Assembly (NCBI GenBank): GCA_937892115.1
Contig: CALAUI010000011.1
Location: forward strand, 1-64,000
Length of the DNA stretch: 64,000 nt
Origin: an uncultured Clostridia bacterium
GTDB taxonomy: Bacteria; Bacillota; Clostridia; Oscillospirales; Acutalibacteraceae
Reading direction: 5' to 3'
The notes under the pieces were generated by a model. The model was not told the DNA's origin. It saw only the letters and a list, made by a program, of their open reading frames with translations, and made no database searches. The position numbers and the translations under genes were made by a program. Position 1 is the first letter of the stretch. Each line of letters opens with the position of its first letter. Below are positions 17,303-26,825 of this stretch, in pieces.

Positions 17303-19365
17303 TGAATATTGAAAAAGCAAGAAAAACTGCCCGTGAAATCGTAGCCGGAATGACCGCCGAAGAAAAGATTTCACAGCTTGTAAACGATTCACCTCCCATT
17401 GAACGGCTCGGAATAAACGAATATAACTGGTGGAATGAAGCGCTTCACGGAGTCGCCAGGACAGGTACGGCGACTCTGTTTCCTCAGGCCATCGGTCTTG
17501 CCGCCGCTTTCAATCCGGAGCTTATGCATTCGGTCGCTTCTGCCATTTCCGATGAAGGAAGGGCAAAATACAACAAGTATATTGAATACGGTGCAAGGTC
17601 TATATATAAAGGACTTACCTATTGGTCGCCCAATATCAATATTTTCAGAGATCCCAGATGGGGCAGAGGTCACGAAACCTACGGCGAAGACCCTTATCTT
17701 ACCGCGACTTTAGGCGTTGAATTTGTAAAAGGAATCCAGGGAGACGGTGAATTTCTGAAAGCCGCCGCCTGTGCGAAGCATTTTGCGGTGCATTCGGGTC
17801 CCGAATGCTTACGCCATAGCTTTGATGCAAGGATTTCCGATAAGGACTTATACGAAACGTATCTGCCTGCATTTGAAAAAACGGTAAAAGCGGGAGTGGC
17901 AGGCGTAATGGGTGCCTATAACCGATTTGACGGTGAGCCCTGCTGTGCAAACGACCGGCTTATGGGCAGAATCCTTCGCGGCGACTGGAAATTTGAGGGA
18001 TATTTTGTTTCAGATTGCGGAGCAATAAATGATATCTGGAAAAATCATAAATTCGTTGAAACTCCCGATGAAGCCGCAGCTGTTGCACTTAAAGCGGGCT
18101 GTGACCTGAATTGCGGTGACTGCTATGCTCATCTCGTTGAAGCTTATGAAAAAGACCTCGTTTCCGATGATGATATTACAAAAGCGGCAGAGCATCTGTT
18201 CACGGTAAGAGCTCTTTTGGGCGAATTTGAAGAAAACAGACCGTACAGCGATATTCCCTATACGGTGGTTGACTGTGACGAGCACGTTAACCTTAATATT
18301 GAAGCCGCAAGGCAGTCTGTCGTCCTTCTCAAAAATGAGAAAAACTTTCTCCCTCTTGACAGAAAAAGCAATATCAATATAGGCGTTGTCGGTCCGAATG
18401 CTCTTTCCGTAATCGGTCTTGAAGGCAATTATCAGGCAAGAGCGTCAAGATATATAACGCTTGCCGACGGTATACGCTCCGAATTTGCCGATGCTGTTGT
18501 AAGAGTGAGCGGCGGCTCCGGTTATCTTTCCGCCAATGCGGATGATTATTCACAACAGGATGACCTGCTTGCCGACGGCCTTGCCGTAGCGTCCGTCAGT
18601 GATATTACTTTCCTTTGCCTCGGACTTAACGGTAACTGTGAGGGCGAAGAGGGAGATGCAGGTAAAGGCGACAAAGCGGATATTTCTCTTCCCGCTCCTC
18701 AGATTAAACTTGCCGAAGCGGTATGCGATATATGTGATAACGTTGTTGTCATTCTGCTCTGCGGAAGCAGCATTGATATCGGCGAAAAGCTGAGAAATAA
18801 AGCCAAAGCGATTATCTGCGGCTGGTATCCCGGCTCTCTGGGAGGGCTTGCAATCGCTCAGATTATTGCAGGCGAATATTCTCCCTGCGGCAGACTTCCC
18901 GTCACCTTCTATAAGGGCGAAGAAAATCTGCCGGATATAACGGATTATTCCATGAAGGGCAGGACTTACCGCTTCTTTGAAGGCGAGCCGCTTTATCCTT
19001 TCGGCTTCGGTATCGGTTATTCTCAGGCGGATTATTTATCCGCCCAAAAGACTTATGAGGATGATAAATCGGTAAAGGTCAGTTTTGTTCTTAAGAATAG
19101 CGGAATGAGATGCACCGAAAAAATACAGATTTACGCTTCATACTCCGATTCCCGCACCGAAACACCCATAAGACAGCTTTGCTGTATCAAAGCGGTTGAT
19201 TTACCTTCCGGTGAATGTATAACCGCCGAATGTGAAATAGACAAATACTGGGTTTCCGCGGTACTCAGCGACGGCTCAAGAGTTTCACCCGATGGCGGAT
19301 ACTCTCTGTATTACGCCGTTTCCGATGCGGAATCCCGTTCACTCAAATTTACAGAAATCAGATAA
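17302..19365 (+). CDS. Glycoside hydrolase family 3 beta-glycosidase (glucosidase/xylosidase type), cytoplasmic
   Basis: This 687-residue protein has GH3 marks in order: YNWWNEALHGVARTGTATLF near residue 40, EDPYLTATLG, CAKHFAVHSGPE (substrate-binding KHF), and SDCGA with Asp238 as the catalytic nucleophile. The second alpha/beta domain has the VVILLCGSSID segment, and the PFGFGIGYS motif opens the fibronectin-III-like C-terminal domain. The N-terminal WNEALHG form is common among beta-xylosidase-like GH3 enzymes. There is no signal peptide, so it should act on imported oligosaccharides or glycosides. It is translationally coupled to the preceding phosphatase-superfamily gene and 13 nt from the following hydrolase. 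Confidence 0.9.
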   Translation: MNIEKARKTAREIVAGMTAEEKISQLVNDSPPIERLGINEYNWWNEALHGVARTGTATLFPQAIGLAAAFNPELMHSVASAISDEGRAKYNKYIEYGARSIYKGLTYWSPNINIFRDPRWGRGHETYGEDPYLTATLGVEFVKGIQGDGEFLKAAACAKHFAVHSGPECLRHSFDARISDKDLYETYLPAFEKTVKAGVAGVMGAYNRFDGEPCCANDRLMGRILRGDWKFEGYFVSDCGAINDIWKNHKFVETPDEAAAVALKAGCDLNCGDCYAHLVEAYEKDLVSDDDITKAAEHLFTVRALLGEFEENRPYSDIPYTVVDCDEHVNLNIEAARQSVVLLKNEKNFLPLDRKSNINIGVVGPNALSVIGLEGNYQARASRYITLADGIRSEFADAVVRVSGGSGYLSANADDYSQQDDLLADGLAVASVSDITFLCLGLNGNCEGEEGDAGKGDKADISLPAPQIKLAEAVCDICDNVVVILLCGSSIDIGEKLRNKAKAIICGWYPGSLGGLAIAQIIAGEYSPCGRLPVTFYKGEENLPDITDYSMKGRTYRFFEGEPLYPFGFGIGYSQADYLSAQKTYEDDKSVKVSFVLKNSGMRCTEKIQIYASYSDSRTETPIRQLCCIKAVDLPSGECITAECEIDKYWVSAVLSDGSRVSPDGGYSLYYAVSDAESRSLKFTEIR

Positions 19366-19378
19366 CGGAGATAATTTA

Positions 19379-20809
19379 ATGAAAAGCAGATATCTTAAAA
19401 AAATAGTTTGTATTATTACCGCATTTGTTCTCTGCGTTACGCCTGTAATGATGCCCGGAGCATCTGCGGATTACCTTGATGCTAAGTATAATTCACCCGT
19501 TCCCTTTATACATATCAAGGGACTTATGACAAGCGACGTTTATCTTGACGTTTCAGATCCCGATGCCGGCACGGCATATCCTCCCGACGTAAATAATATT
19601 CTTAAAAACGTGGGTAAGATTATCCCCGCATTATTTGCTCTGGGTTTAACAAGGAATTACGATAAGTTTGCCGATACCTATATTCCCGCCCTCAAGGCAG
19701 CCCTTGAGCCGTGGTTTCTCAACGAAAAGGGCGAGCCCTCCGACAACAGCGGTGCAATAAATCCGTATCCCGCGAAGTCACAGCTGAAAAAGAATTCTAT
19801 GCTCTGGTTTGATTATGACTGGCGTCTTGATCCCGTTGAACTTGCCTCACAGCTGAACGATTATATCAATTACGTTCTTGATGCAACCGGTTGTTCTCAG
19901 GTAAATCTTGAAGGCCACAGCTTCGGCAACGTCATCCTTATGACCTATTGCGGAATTTACGGCACATCAAAGGTGAGGGGAGCGCTTTTCAATGCCTCTG
20001 CCGCCAACGGAGAAACTTTTACCGCAGAGCTTTGCAAGGGCGAATTCAAGCTTGATGCAGACGGCGTTACGGAATTTCTCAAGGGTGTTTTTGCTCACGA
20101 AAAAGGCGAGAGCTTCCTGAACGGTCTGTTTTTCGTACTCAACAAAATCGGCTTTACTCCCGCACTTTGCAAGTTGTTGAATAGAATTGTTGATAAGACG
20201 CACGACCGCTTCTTTTCTGAATTTGTATATCCTCTTTTCGGAAACTGGTGCAGTATATGGTCCATGATTCCCGATGAATATTTTGACGAGTGCTATGACC
20301 ATGTGTTCAATGATGTTTATAAAAATGACGGAATCGACCACTCCGCAATGATTGAAAAGATTGAAAAATACAACACTTCAATCAGGAACCGCAAGGAGGA
20401 TATCCTCAATGATATCAACGATTCCGCCAATTTATACGTGGTGGCAAGATATGGATATTGCTCTGTTTTCGCTACTCCTTCATGGAGAAACGCAAGCGAC
20501 CTCGTAATTGACGTTAAATACGGCTCTTTCGGTGCAGAGACAGCCGATTACGGCTCTGTTCTTTCAGACGAACAAATCAAGGGCGTTGACGCAGAATATA
20601 TTTCTCCCGATAAGATAATCAATGCCTCCACCTGTATGTTCCCGGAGCAGACTTGGTTTATTTATGACTATATGCACATGAGATCAAAGCCGGAGGATAT
20701 GTTTGAGAAGCTCCTCTGCTATGACGGTCAGGCAACGGTTGATACCTTCCCGGAATATCCCCGATTCTTAAAACATATCGGCGACGGAATCATAGTACCG
20801 AATAACTGA
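19379..20809 (+). CDS. Secreted LCAT-like alpha/beta-hydrolase, paralogue 2
   Basis: This 476-residue exported protein has a signal peptide ending near ASA (about residue 30). YDWRLDPVELASQL is the strand-loop block typical of LCAT/phospholipid acyltransferases. The canonical elbow GHSFGN gives Ser181 as nucleophile. The late block DKIINASTCMFPEQTW, then YMHM, matches the conserved D-x-S-T...P-x-x-x-W...H block that should give the catalytic His. Unlike several paralogues it lacks the aromatic C-terminal tail and ends GIIVPNN. The ATG at 19379 follows CGGAGAT. The longer frame starting inside the GH3 gene is rejected. It is last in the 14-21 kb cluster. Predicted action is on extracellular acyl esters or lipids, with substrate unknown. 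Confidence 0.75.
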   Translation: MKSRYLKKIVCIITAFVLCVTPVMMPGASADYLDAKYNSPVPFIHIKGLMTSDVYLDVSDPDAGTAYPPDVNNILKNVGKIIPALFALGLTRNYDKFADTYIPALKAALEPWFLNEKGEPSDNSGAINPYPAKSQLKKNSMLWFDYDWRLDPVELASQLNDYINYVLDATGCSQVNLEGHSFGNVILMTYCGIYGTSKVRGALFNASAANGETFTAELCKGEFKLDADGVTEFLKGVFAHEKGESFLNGLFFVLNKIGFTPALCKLLNRIVDKTHDRFFSEFVYPLFGNWCSIWSMIPDEYFDECYDHVFNDVYKNDGIDHSAMIEKIEKYNTSIRNRKEDILNDINDSANLYVVARYGYCSVFATPSWRNASDLVIDVKYGSFGAETADYGSVLSDEQIKGVDAEYISPDKIINASTCMFPEQTWFIYDYMHMRSKPEDMFEKLLCYDGQATVDTFPEYPRFLKHIGDGIIVPNN

Positions 20810-20827
20810 ATAATTAAGTATAAAAAT

Positions 20828-20854
20828 GCCTCCTGATTTCTCAGGAGGCGTTTT
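20828..20854 (+). terminator. Terminator between convergent genes
   Basis: A perfect 9-bp stem GCCTCCTGA/TCAGGAGGC with loop TTTC is followed by GTTTT. The A-run on the other side (TAAAAAT) lets it also serve the minus-strand reductase transcript. Confidence 0.88.
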
Positions 20855-20873
20855 CTGTTATATGGATATTAGA

Positions 20874-22928
20874 TCAGATTTTCATTGCAACGTCGTATGC
20901 TCTCCAGATTACGGAACGGAGATTGCCGATTGCAAGACAGTCACCTACAAGGTCTGCTTTGCTGTCGGTTGCAAGAGGATTGGGAATGTAACCTGCACAG
21001 CTGATTACCGAATCGCAGGCGATTTCAAAGCTCTTGCCGTCCTTACCTACACAGACGATGGCGCCGTCCTTGACCTCTTTAAGAGTGGTCTCAAGGTAAA
21101 CGGGAGTCTTGTTGAGTGCAAACCATTCTCTCAGGTATGAGGAGTTTGCAAGGCATACGCCGGTCTGACTTACAAGGTCGTCCTTCATTTCAACGATGAT
21201 GGGCTTCTTGCCGGTGATTGCAAGCTCATAAGCGATTTCCGAGCCGGTAAGACCGCCGCCGATGATTGCTACCGTTTCGCCTACTTCCTTTGTACCGTTA
21301 AGGAATTCGCATGCTTCAACCATCTTTTCGTGTCCGGGAACTCTCTTGAGAACTCTGGGAACGGAACCGGTTGCGATTACTACCTTATCCTTGCCGAATA
21401 CGGAAATATCCTTGACCTCGTCGTTGAGCTTGACTTCAATGTTGAGCTTCTTCATCTGGAGTCTGTACCATTCAAGCAGCTCACGGAGCTTGCCCTTGTA
21501 GCTTTCTGCGGATGCGGGAATGAATGTGCCGCCGAGGACGTCGCTCTTCTCGTGAATGACGGGATTATGGCCGCGGAGCTTGAGAACTCTTGCAACCTCC
21601 ATGCCGCCTATACCGCCGCCGATAATGTGAACGGTCTTGGGGCTCTTGGTGGGAACGATTTTATGTTTGTTCCACTGCATCGTTTCGGCATTTACTGCAC
21701 AGCGTGCAAGGTGTGTACTGTCTGAAAGTGCCTGATCGTTGGGAACGCCCTTATAGTGACACATATTGAAGCAGCCGTTGTGACAAAGGATGCAGGGACG
21801 GATGTCCTCTTCGTTGCCGTTCATCAGCTTTGTGACCCATTCCTGGTCTGCAAGGAAGGGACGGGCAAAGCCGGCACCGTCAAGCTTACCTGCCGCGATT
21901 GAATCAGCGGCAACTCTGGGATCAAGACGGCCTGCACATACGACGGGCTTGTCTGTGAAATTCTTGATGTGCTCTACGTCTGCAAGGTTGCAGTTTTCGG
22001 GCATATATACGGGAGGATGAGCCCAGTACCAGGCATCGTATGTACCGTTATCGCAGTTGAACATATCGTATCCTGCGTCTGAAAGATACTTGATTGCCTT
22101 TTCGCTTTCTTCCATATCACGGCCGACTTCTACGTAGTCTTCACCGGGAAGAGCGCCCTGGCGCATACCCTTTGTCTTGGAGATAACACTGTAACGGAGT
22201 GAAACGGGGAAATCCTTGCCGCACTTCTCTTTGATTGCTTTAACGATATCAACGGCAAAACGGTATCTGTTCTCAAATGAGCCGCCGTATTCGTCTGTAC
22301 GCTTGTTTACGTATTTGAGAGTGAACTGGTCAAGAAGGTAGCCTTCGTGAACTGCGTGTACTTCTACACCGTCAACGCCTGCATCCTTCAGCTTCTTTGC
22401 GGAAACTGCAAATGCTTCAACGAATCTGTCGATTTCCTGCTTTGTCATTTCTCTTGAGGGAACCTTGTCGCTCCAGCGGTTTTCGGAAGCTGAAGCTGAA
22501 GCAGTGATTTTATCAAGATTCATAAAGGGCTTGCTGATTTTGTTTACAACGGGAGTGTTGTAGAGCATTTCCATCATACTGCTGACGGTAAATGAACGGC
22601 CGAAGCCGGCGGTAAGCTGAACGAAAAGCTTAGCACCTGTCTTGTGGAATTCGGGCATCCACTTGGCAAGGTCCTTATACATACTGTCTTTCTTATCAAG
22701 CCACTGACCCATAATGGGGTTGTAAACGGGCTGGCATCCGGGAAGTACAAGACCGCAGTTGTTCTTTGCAACTTCCATGATGAATTTTGCACCTGCTTTA
22801 TCAAAATGGTTGATTTCCATCCAACCGAAAAGGTCTGTACCGCCCATACTTGTCAGTACGATACGGTTCTTGATTTCACAGTTACCGATTTTCCAGGGAG
22901 TAAATAAGGGTTCAAGTTTCTTGTCCAT
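20874..22928 (-). CDS. Old Yellow Enzyme-type NADH:flavin oxidoreductase with FAD/NAD domain and Fe-S cluster
   Basis: This 684-residue protein is of the 2,4-dienoyl-CoA reductase/BaiCD-BaiH-like class. An N-terminal FMN TIM barrel holds the family motif HEGYLLDQFTLKYVNKRTDE followed by YGGSFENRYRF. A Cys cluster CILCHNGCFNMC binds a 4Fe-4S centre. Two dinucleotide folds follow, with HIIGGGIGGMEVARVL and VAIIGGGLTGSEIAYEL. Such enzymes reduce enoate or dienoyl double bonds, or bile-acid/steroid intermediates, using NAD(P)H. The substrate is not deducible. It has AAAGGAGA just upstream of its start, lies 18 nt downstream of the lipase gene, and probably shares the proS transcript. Confidence 0.88.
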   Translation of the reverse strand: MDKKLEPLFTPWKIGNCEIKNRIVLTSMGGTDLFGWMEINHFDKAGAKFIMEVAKNNCGLVLPGCQPVYNPIMGQWLDKKDSMYKDLAKWMPEFHKTGAKLFVQLTAGFGRSFTVSSMMEMLYNTPVVNKISKPFMNLDKITASASASENRWSDKVPSREMTKQEIDRFVEAFAVSAKKLKDAGVDGVEVHAVHEGYLLDQFTLKYVNKRTDEYGGSFENRYRFAVDIVKAIKEKCGKDFPVSLRYSVISKTKGMRQGALPGEDYVEVGRDMEESEKAIKYLSDAGYDMFNCDNGTYDAWYWAHPPVYMPENCNLADVEHIKNFTDKPVVCAGRLDPRVAADSIAAGKLDGAGFARPFLADQEWVTKLMNGNEEDIRPCILCHNGCFNMCHYKGVPNDQALSDSTHLARCAVNAETMQWNKHKIVPTKSPKTVHIIGGGIGGMEVARVLKLRGHNPVIHEKSDVLGGTFIPASAESYKGKLRELLEWYRLQMKKLNIEVKLNDEVKDISVFGKDKVVIATGSVPRVLKRVPGHEKMVEACEFLNGTKEVGETVAIIGGGLTGSEIAYELAITGKKPIIVEMKDDLVSQTGVCLANSSYLREWFALNKTPVYLETTLKEVKDGAIVCVGKDGKSFEIACDSVISCAGYIPNPLATDSKADLVGDCLAIGNLRSVIWRAYDVAMKI

Positions 22929-22946
22929 AAGTGTTCTCCTTTGTGT

Positions 22947-24215
22947 TTATTTTTCAAGCTTTACAAGCATCTGTGCCAGATTGAGATAGAATTCGCGTGT
23001 GGTCCTTCTGTCTGCCAGAAGACCGATTGCCGTGCCGTGGTCGCCCTTCTGAACGGGCATCACGTTCCATACGCCGCTTACCTGTTTACCGTCGTAATCT
23101 CTGTGTGCTTCGGTAAACGGATATGTTTCCGATTTTGTGTTACAGAGAGCATCGTTTGCGTGCCACTCTTCGTCATAAACCTGCCCTGTCGTTTCATCCG
23201 TAAAGGTCCTGTGATGACCTATCCAGTATGAAATGGGAGCTATTATCGGGTTTGTGGTGATTACCGGATAAGTCAGCCCGGTAATTCTGCCCGTTTCCGT
23301 AGTATCAAAGGCGTAGGAATAGTAGTAAATGTGAGGGCTTATTTTAATCATACCGTTGATTTTTGCCATGCCCTCGGGAGTCAGGTCATACATACATCCG
23401 TCATCGGAATTGTTGATGAAGTTGACCAGCGATTTTATGAACGTGTCGGAATCAAGGGTACCGGGAGTGTTGGTGATTCCGAACTGCTCAAGATGAAAGT
23501 CTACAAGATTGCCGTTGAGAGGGCTTCTGCCCATTACGGCAACGTAAAGTGCGCTTATTATTTTTACGGGGTCGTAAATTTTCAGATCCTGAGTGAATCT
23601 GTATGTTGAAGCACTGTTGTGAGGGGTACAGATTGTAGTCACACTCTCAATGTAACTTTCCTTTCCTCCCGTAAAGAGGGGAGAAACCTCGCCGCTTGTA
23701 CCCTTTACTTCTTCGGGACAGCCGTAGGTCATAAGATAAGTCATCAGTCTTACCGTAGTGCCGCCGAAGGAGTGACCGATAAGGTGAATCTTCTTCGTAC
23801 TGCTCCAGCCATCAAAAAGGGGCTCGCTGTAGGTCCTGCCGTATCTTTTATGGTTGTGTTCTTTACTGTGGACCTCGCCGTAATCGACCCTTGTGCCGGT
23901 GAGCTGTGCGTAAAGCTCGCACGCTCTGTCCCAGGCACTTGAAATGGGACCTACGGAGGCGGAGTAACATTCATAGCCCTCGCTCTGCAGATACTTCATC
24001 AGGTCGCCGGTCGTGGCACCCCAGTATGGGATTGCTCTGTCAATATCCTCGTTGCCGCCCCAGCCGTTGTAGCCGTGGACGAAAATCATGGGATATCTGT
24101 TATCGTATGCGGTGTTTGCTTCATCGGCAGACGCTTCAAAAAGATTGATGCCAAAGCAGGAAAATATAACGACAGCCGATAAAAGCAAGACCGTAATCTT
24201 CCTGAGTTTTTTCAT
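22947..24215 (-). CDS. Secreted triacylglycerol lipase, family I.5-like
   Basis: This 422-residue exported lipase has a signal peptide (residues 1-32). PMIFVHGYNGWGG is the oxyanion-hole region. SVGPISSAWDRACELYAQL, then VDYGEVH and KRYGRTYSEPLF, closely follow the pattern of Bacillus/Geobacillus/Staphylococcus family I.5 lipases. Elbow IHLIGHSFGG gives Ser149 as nucleophile, and TICTPHNSAS follows. The acid and His are expected in the second half, where YDLTPEGM and GDHGT segments are present. Triacylglycerol or fatty-ester hydrolysis is the family activity. It lies 21 nt after proS and 18 nt before the OYE gene. A GGAGGT ribosome-binding site precedes the ATG. No C-terminal aromatic tail is present. 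Confidence 0.88.
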   Translation of the reverse strand: MKKLRKITVLLLSAVVIFSCFGINLFEASADEANTAYDNRYPMIFVHGYNGWGGNEDIDRAIPYWGATTGDLMKYLQSEGYECYSASVGPISSAWDRACELYAQLTGTRVDYGEVHSKEHNHKRYGRTYSEPLFDGWSSTKKIHLIGHSFGGTTVRLMTYLMTYGCPEEVKGTSGEVSPLFTGGKESYIESVTTICTPHNSASTYRFTQDLKIYDPVKIISALYVAVMGRSPLNGNLVDFHLEQFGITNTPGTLDSDTFIKSLVNFINNSDDGCMYDLTPEGMAKINGMIKISPHIYYYSYAFDTTETGRITGLTYPVITTNPIIAPISYWIGHHRTFTDETTGQVYDEEWHANDALCNTKSETYPFTEAHRDYDGKQVSGVWNVMPVQKGDHGTAIGLLADRRTTREFYLNLAQMLVKLEK

Positions 24216-24236
24216 GACAAACCTCCGTTTCTCCGA

Positions 24237-25964
24237 TTATTTGCCCTGTGCCATTCTTTTTGCAATGATATTCTTCACGTAGTCTACAACCTCGTCAACG
24301 GGTACCATCTGCTTGTCGATTTCCTTATCTCTCGTGGAAATTTCGCACATACCGTCCTTGAGATTCTTGGGGCTGACAACGACCTTTACGGGAATGCCCA
24401 GCAGGTCTGAATCGGCAAACATTGCACCGGGTCTGATATCTCTGTCATCGTAGAGAACTTCCATTCTGTCAGCCATCATTGTATCGTAGAGCTTGTCTGC
24501 GACTGACTTGCACTCTTCGTCCGTCACTCTCAGACAGCAGATTTCAACGTGCCAGGGAGCAATGCTCATGGGCCAGATGGGACCGTAATCGTCGTGATGT
24601 GCTTCGCATACGGAAGCGGCAAGACGGCCAACGCCGATACCGTAACAGCCCATAATCGGATACTGAAGCTCGCCGTTCTTGTCAAGGTACTGCATACCCA
24701 TTGACTTGGTGTATTTTGTGCCGAGCTGGAAAATGTTGCCGACTTCAATACCTCTTGAAATTGAGATTGTGTGCTTACCGCATGAGGGGCAGATGCCGCC
24801 TTCGGAAATCTTTGCAACGTCAACGTATTCCACTTCGCCCACGTCTCTTGAAATGCAGAGACCTGTGTAGTGATGCTCGGGCTGATTTGCACCGCAGGAG
24901 AGATTGTGTGTGCCCTCAAGGGATTTATCAAATACTACCGTGAATTTTTCTCTGTCCATACCTACGGGACCGATGAAGCCGGCATAAAGACCGCAGCCGT
25001 CAACGATTTCACCGGGATGAACTTCTTCACGCAGGTAATTGGTAAGCTTCGTCTCGTTTACGTCAAGGTCGCCTCTGATGAATACGATGACGTATTCGTC
25101 CGTCATGTTCTTCTGATAGACTACCGCCTTGCAGGATTCGATAACGGGTGTCTTGAGGAAATCACAGATTTCTTCAATCGTATGGATATCGGGTGTATAA
25201 ACAAGCTCAAGGGGCTTGTCTTCGCCTTCGCATACGTTTTCAACTATGCTTTCGGCGGCTTCCATATTTGCCCTGTAATCACATTCGGAGCAGATTGCGA
25301 TTGAATCCTCGCCTACGGGAGTGAGAAGCATATATTCGTGTGAAATGCTGCCGCCCATCATACCGCTGTCAGATTTGACGGTGACTACCTCGGGAATACC
25401 GCAGCGGGCAAAAATCTTGTTGTATGCCTCATAGCAGATTGCGTAGTATCTTTCAAGATCTTCCTGGGACGTATGGAAGGAATAAGCATCCTTCATTGTA
25501 AATTCTCTTACTCTGATAAGACCTGCTCTGGGTCTGCCCTCATCACGGAACTTGGTCTGCACCTGATAAATCATGAAGGGATACTTCGTGTAGCTGTTTG
25601 CACTTTCTCTTACGAGCTGAACGGCGGCTTCCTCGTGAGTCATACCCAATACGAGGGGAACGTCGTTTCTGTCCTTGAATCTGCAAAGCTCACTGCCGAT
25701 GCTTTCGTATCTTCCGGATTCATTCCACAGAGAGGCGGGCATTACGACGGGGAACTGTACCTCCTGACCGTCGATGGCATCCATTTCTTCGCGGATGATG
25801 TTTTCGATTTTCTTTGTGATACGGCGAAGGGGCATATATGATGAATAGATGCCGTTTGCAACACCCTTCATGTAGCCGCCTCTTACCATAAGAGCGTGGG
25901 AGTCGATTACGCAGTCGGAAGGTCTTTCTTTAAACCTTTCGCCCGCAAGCTTGTCAATTTTCAT
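24237..25964 (-). CDS. proS: Prolyl-tRNA synthetase (bacterial type with editing insertion)
   Basis: This 575-residue class II aminoacyl-tRNA synthetase charges tRNA-Pro. Its length equals that of bacterial-type ProRS (about 570), including the INS editing domain between motifs 2 and 3. Segments seen are the N-terminal MVRGGYMKGVANGIYSSYMP, the motif-2 region FRDEGRPRAGLIRVREFTMK, motif-3 region GCYGIGVGRL, and a C-terminal anticodon-binding domain with DRDIRPGAMFADSDLLGIP. The minus-strand promoter lies about 75 nt upstream. No T-box is visible in that short leader. It is the first gene of proS-lipase-OYE. Confidence 0.96.
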   Translation of the reverse strand: MKIDKLAGERFKERPSDCVIDSHALMVRGGYMKGVANGIYSSYMPLRRITKKIENIIREEMDAIDGQEVQFPVVMPASLWNESGRYESIGSELCRFKDRNDVPLVLGMTHEEAAVQLVRESANSYTKYPFMIYQVQTKFRDEGRPRAGLIRVREFTMKDAYSFHTSQEDLERYYAICYEAYNKIFARCGIPEVVTVKSDSGMMGGSISHEYMLLTPVGEDSIAICSECDYRANMEAAESIVENVCEGEDKPLELVYTPDIHTIEEICDFLKTPVIESCKAVVYQKNMTDEYVIVFIRGDLDVNETKLTNYLREEVHPGEIVDGCGLYAGFIGPVGMDREKFTVVFDKSLEGTHNLSCGANQPEHHYTGLCISRDVGEVEYVDVAKISEGGICPSCGKHTISISRGIEVGNIFQLGTKYTKSMGMQYLDKNGELQYPIMGCYGIGVGRLAASVCEAHHDDYGPIWPMSIAPWHVEICCLRVTDEECKSVADKLYDTMMADRMEVLYDDRDIRPGAMFADSDLLGIPVKVVVSPKNLKDGMCEISTRDKEIDKQMVPVDEVVDYVKNIIAKRMAQGK

Positions 25965-26039
25965 AGCAAATTACCTCTGGGAAAAGATTTGATCCGCCGC
26001 CTGTTACGGCTGTTTTGCGAATCATAAAATTACAAGCAT

Positions 26040-26069
26040 ATTCTACCACAGAAGAGGGCGTTTTTGCAA
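26040..26069 (-). promoter_or_regulatory. Minus-strand sigma-A-type promoter of proS
   Basis: On the minus strand: TTGCAA (26064-26069), 18 bp, TAGAAT (26040-26045), with TGG immediately before the -10 (extended -10). Confidence 0.55.
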
Positions 26070-26098
26070 TAAATTTTTATTATTTATTTTATTTATAC

Positions 26099-26127
26099 TT
26101 GCATTTATAAAATCACTTTGATATAAT
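26099..26127 (+). promoter_or_regulatory. Sigma-A-type promoter of the tmk-folD gene run
   Basis: TTGCAT (26099-26104), 17 bp, perfect TATAAT (26122-26127), 34 bp before tmk. It is divergent from the proS promoter. Confidence 0.78.
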
Positions 26128-26161
26128 AAAATGAATTTTTCTTGCCTCGGAGGTAGGTATA

Positions 26162-26824
26162 ATGGGAAAACTGATTGTAATAGAGGGCCTTGACGGCAGC
26201 GGAAAGTCTACTCAGGAAAAGCTTCTTGAAGAGAGGTTCAATGCCGAAGGCAGAGAATTTACATATATCAAACTGCCCAATTACGACGACGATGCCTGCG
26301 TTCTCGTCAAGCAGTATCTTGCGGGCAGATTCGGTGACAAGCCCGGTGATGTGAACGCCTACGCCGCATCCTCATTCTATGCGGTTGACAGATACGTCAG
26401 CTACCACTGTTACTGGAAAGAAAAGTATCTTGCGGGCGGTATCATTCTTGCGGACAGATATACTACTTCAAACGCTTATCATCAGCTTACCAAAACTCCC
26501 CGTGAGGATTGGGATAAGTACCTCGCGTGGCTTGAGGATTTTGAATACGGAAAGCTCGGAATACCCAGACCCGATGCTGTTATTTATCTTGATATGCCCG
26601 TTGAGGTTTCGCAGAAGCTCATGACCTCAAGATATAAGGGCGATGAAGCCAAAAAGGACATTCACGAAAAGGATACGGATTATCTTTCACAGTGCCGTGT
26701 CGCCGCGGATTATTCCTGCAGGAAGCTCGGCTGGTACAGAATCGACTGCTCCGAAAACGGGGAGCCCCTTTCACCCGAAGCCATTTCCGATAAGGTTTAC
26801 GAAGCAGTAAAGAAAGTGCTCTGA
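26162..26824 (+). CDS. tmk: Thymidylate kinase
   Basis: This 220-residue cytoplasmic dTMP kinase (dTMP + ATP to dTDP) has a P-loop in VIEGLDGSGKST near the N-terminus, the LADRYTTSNAY substrate motif, and a DAVIYLDMPVEVSQKLM strand-helix. The length fits the family. GGAGG lies 8 nt before the ATG. It opens a long run of closely spaced housekeeping genes, with only one base between it and the next gene. Confidence 0.93.
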   Translation: MGKLIVIEGLDGSGKSTQEKLLEERFNAEGREFTYIKLPNYDDDACVLVKQYLAGRFGDKPGDVNAYAASSFYAVDRYVSYHCYWKEKYLAGGIILADRYTTSNAYHQLTKTPREDWDKYLAWLEDFEYGKLGIPRPDAVIYLDMPVEVSQKLMTSRYKGDEAKKDIHEKDTDYLSQCRVAADYSCRKLGWYRIDCSENGEPLSPEAISDKVYEAVKKVL

Positions 26825-26825
26825 T

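Noticed and set aside
25965..26161. A T-box or other aminoacyl-tRNA-responsive leader for proS
   Set aside because: The leader is only about 75 nt and has no T-box sequence; only back-to-back promoters are visible in this intergenic region.
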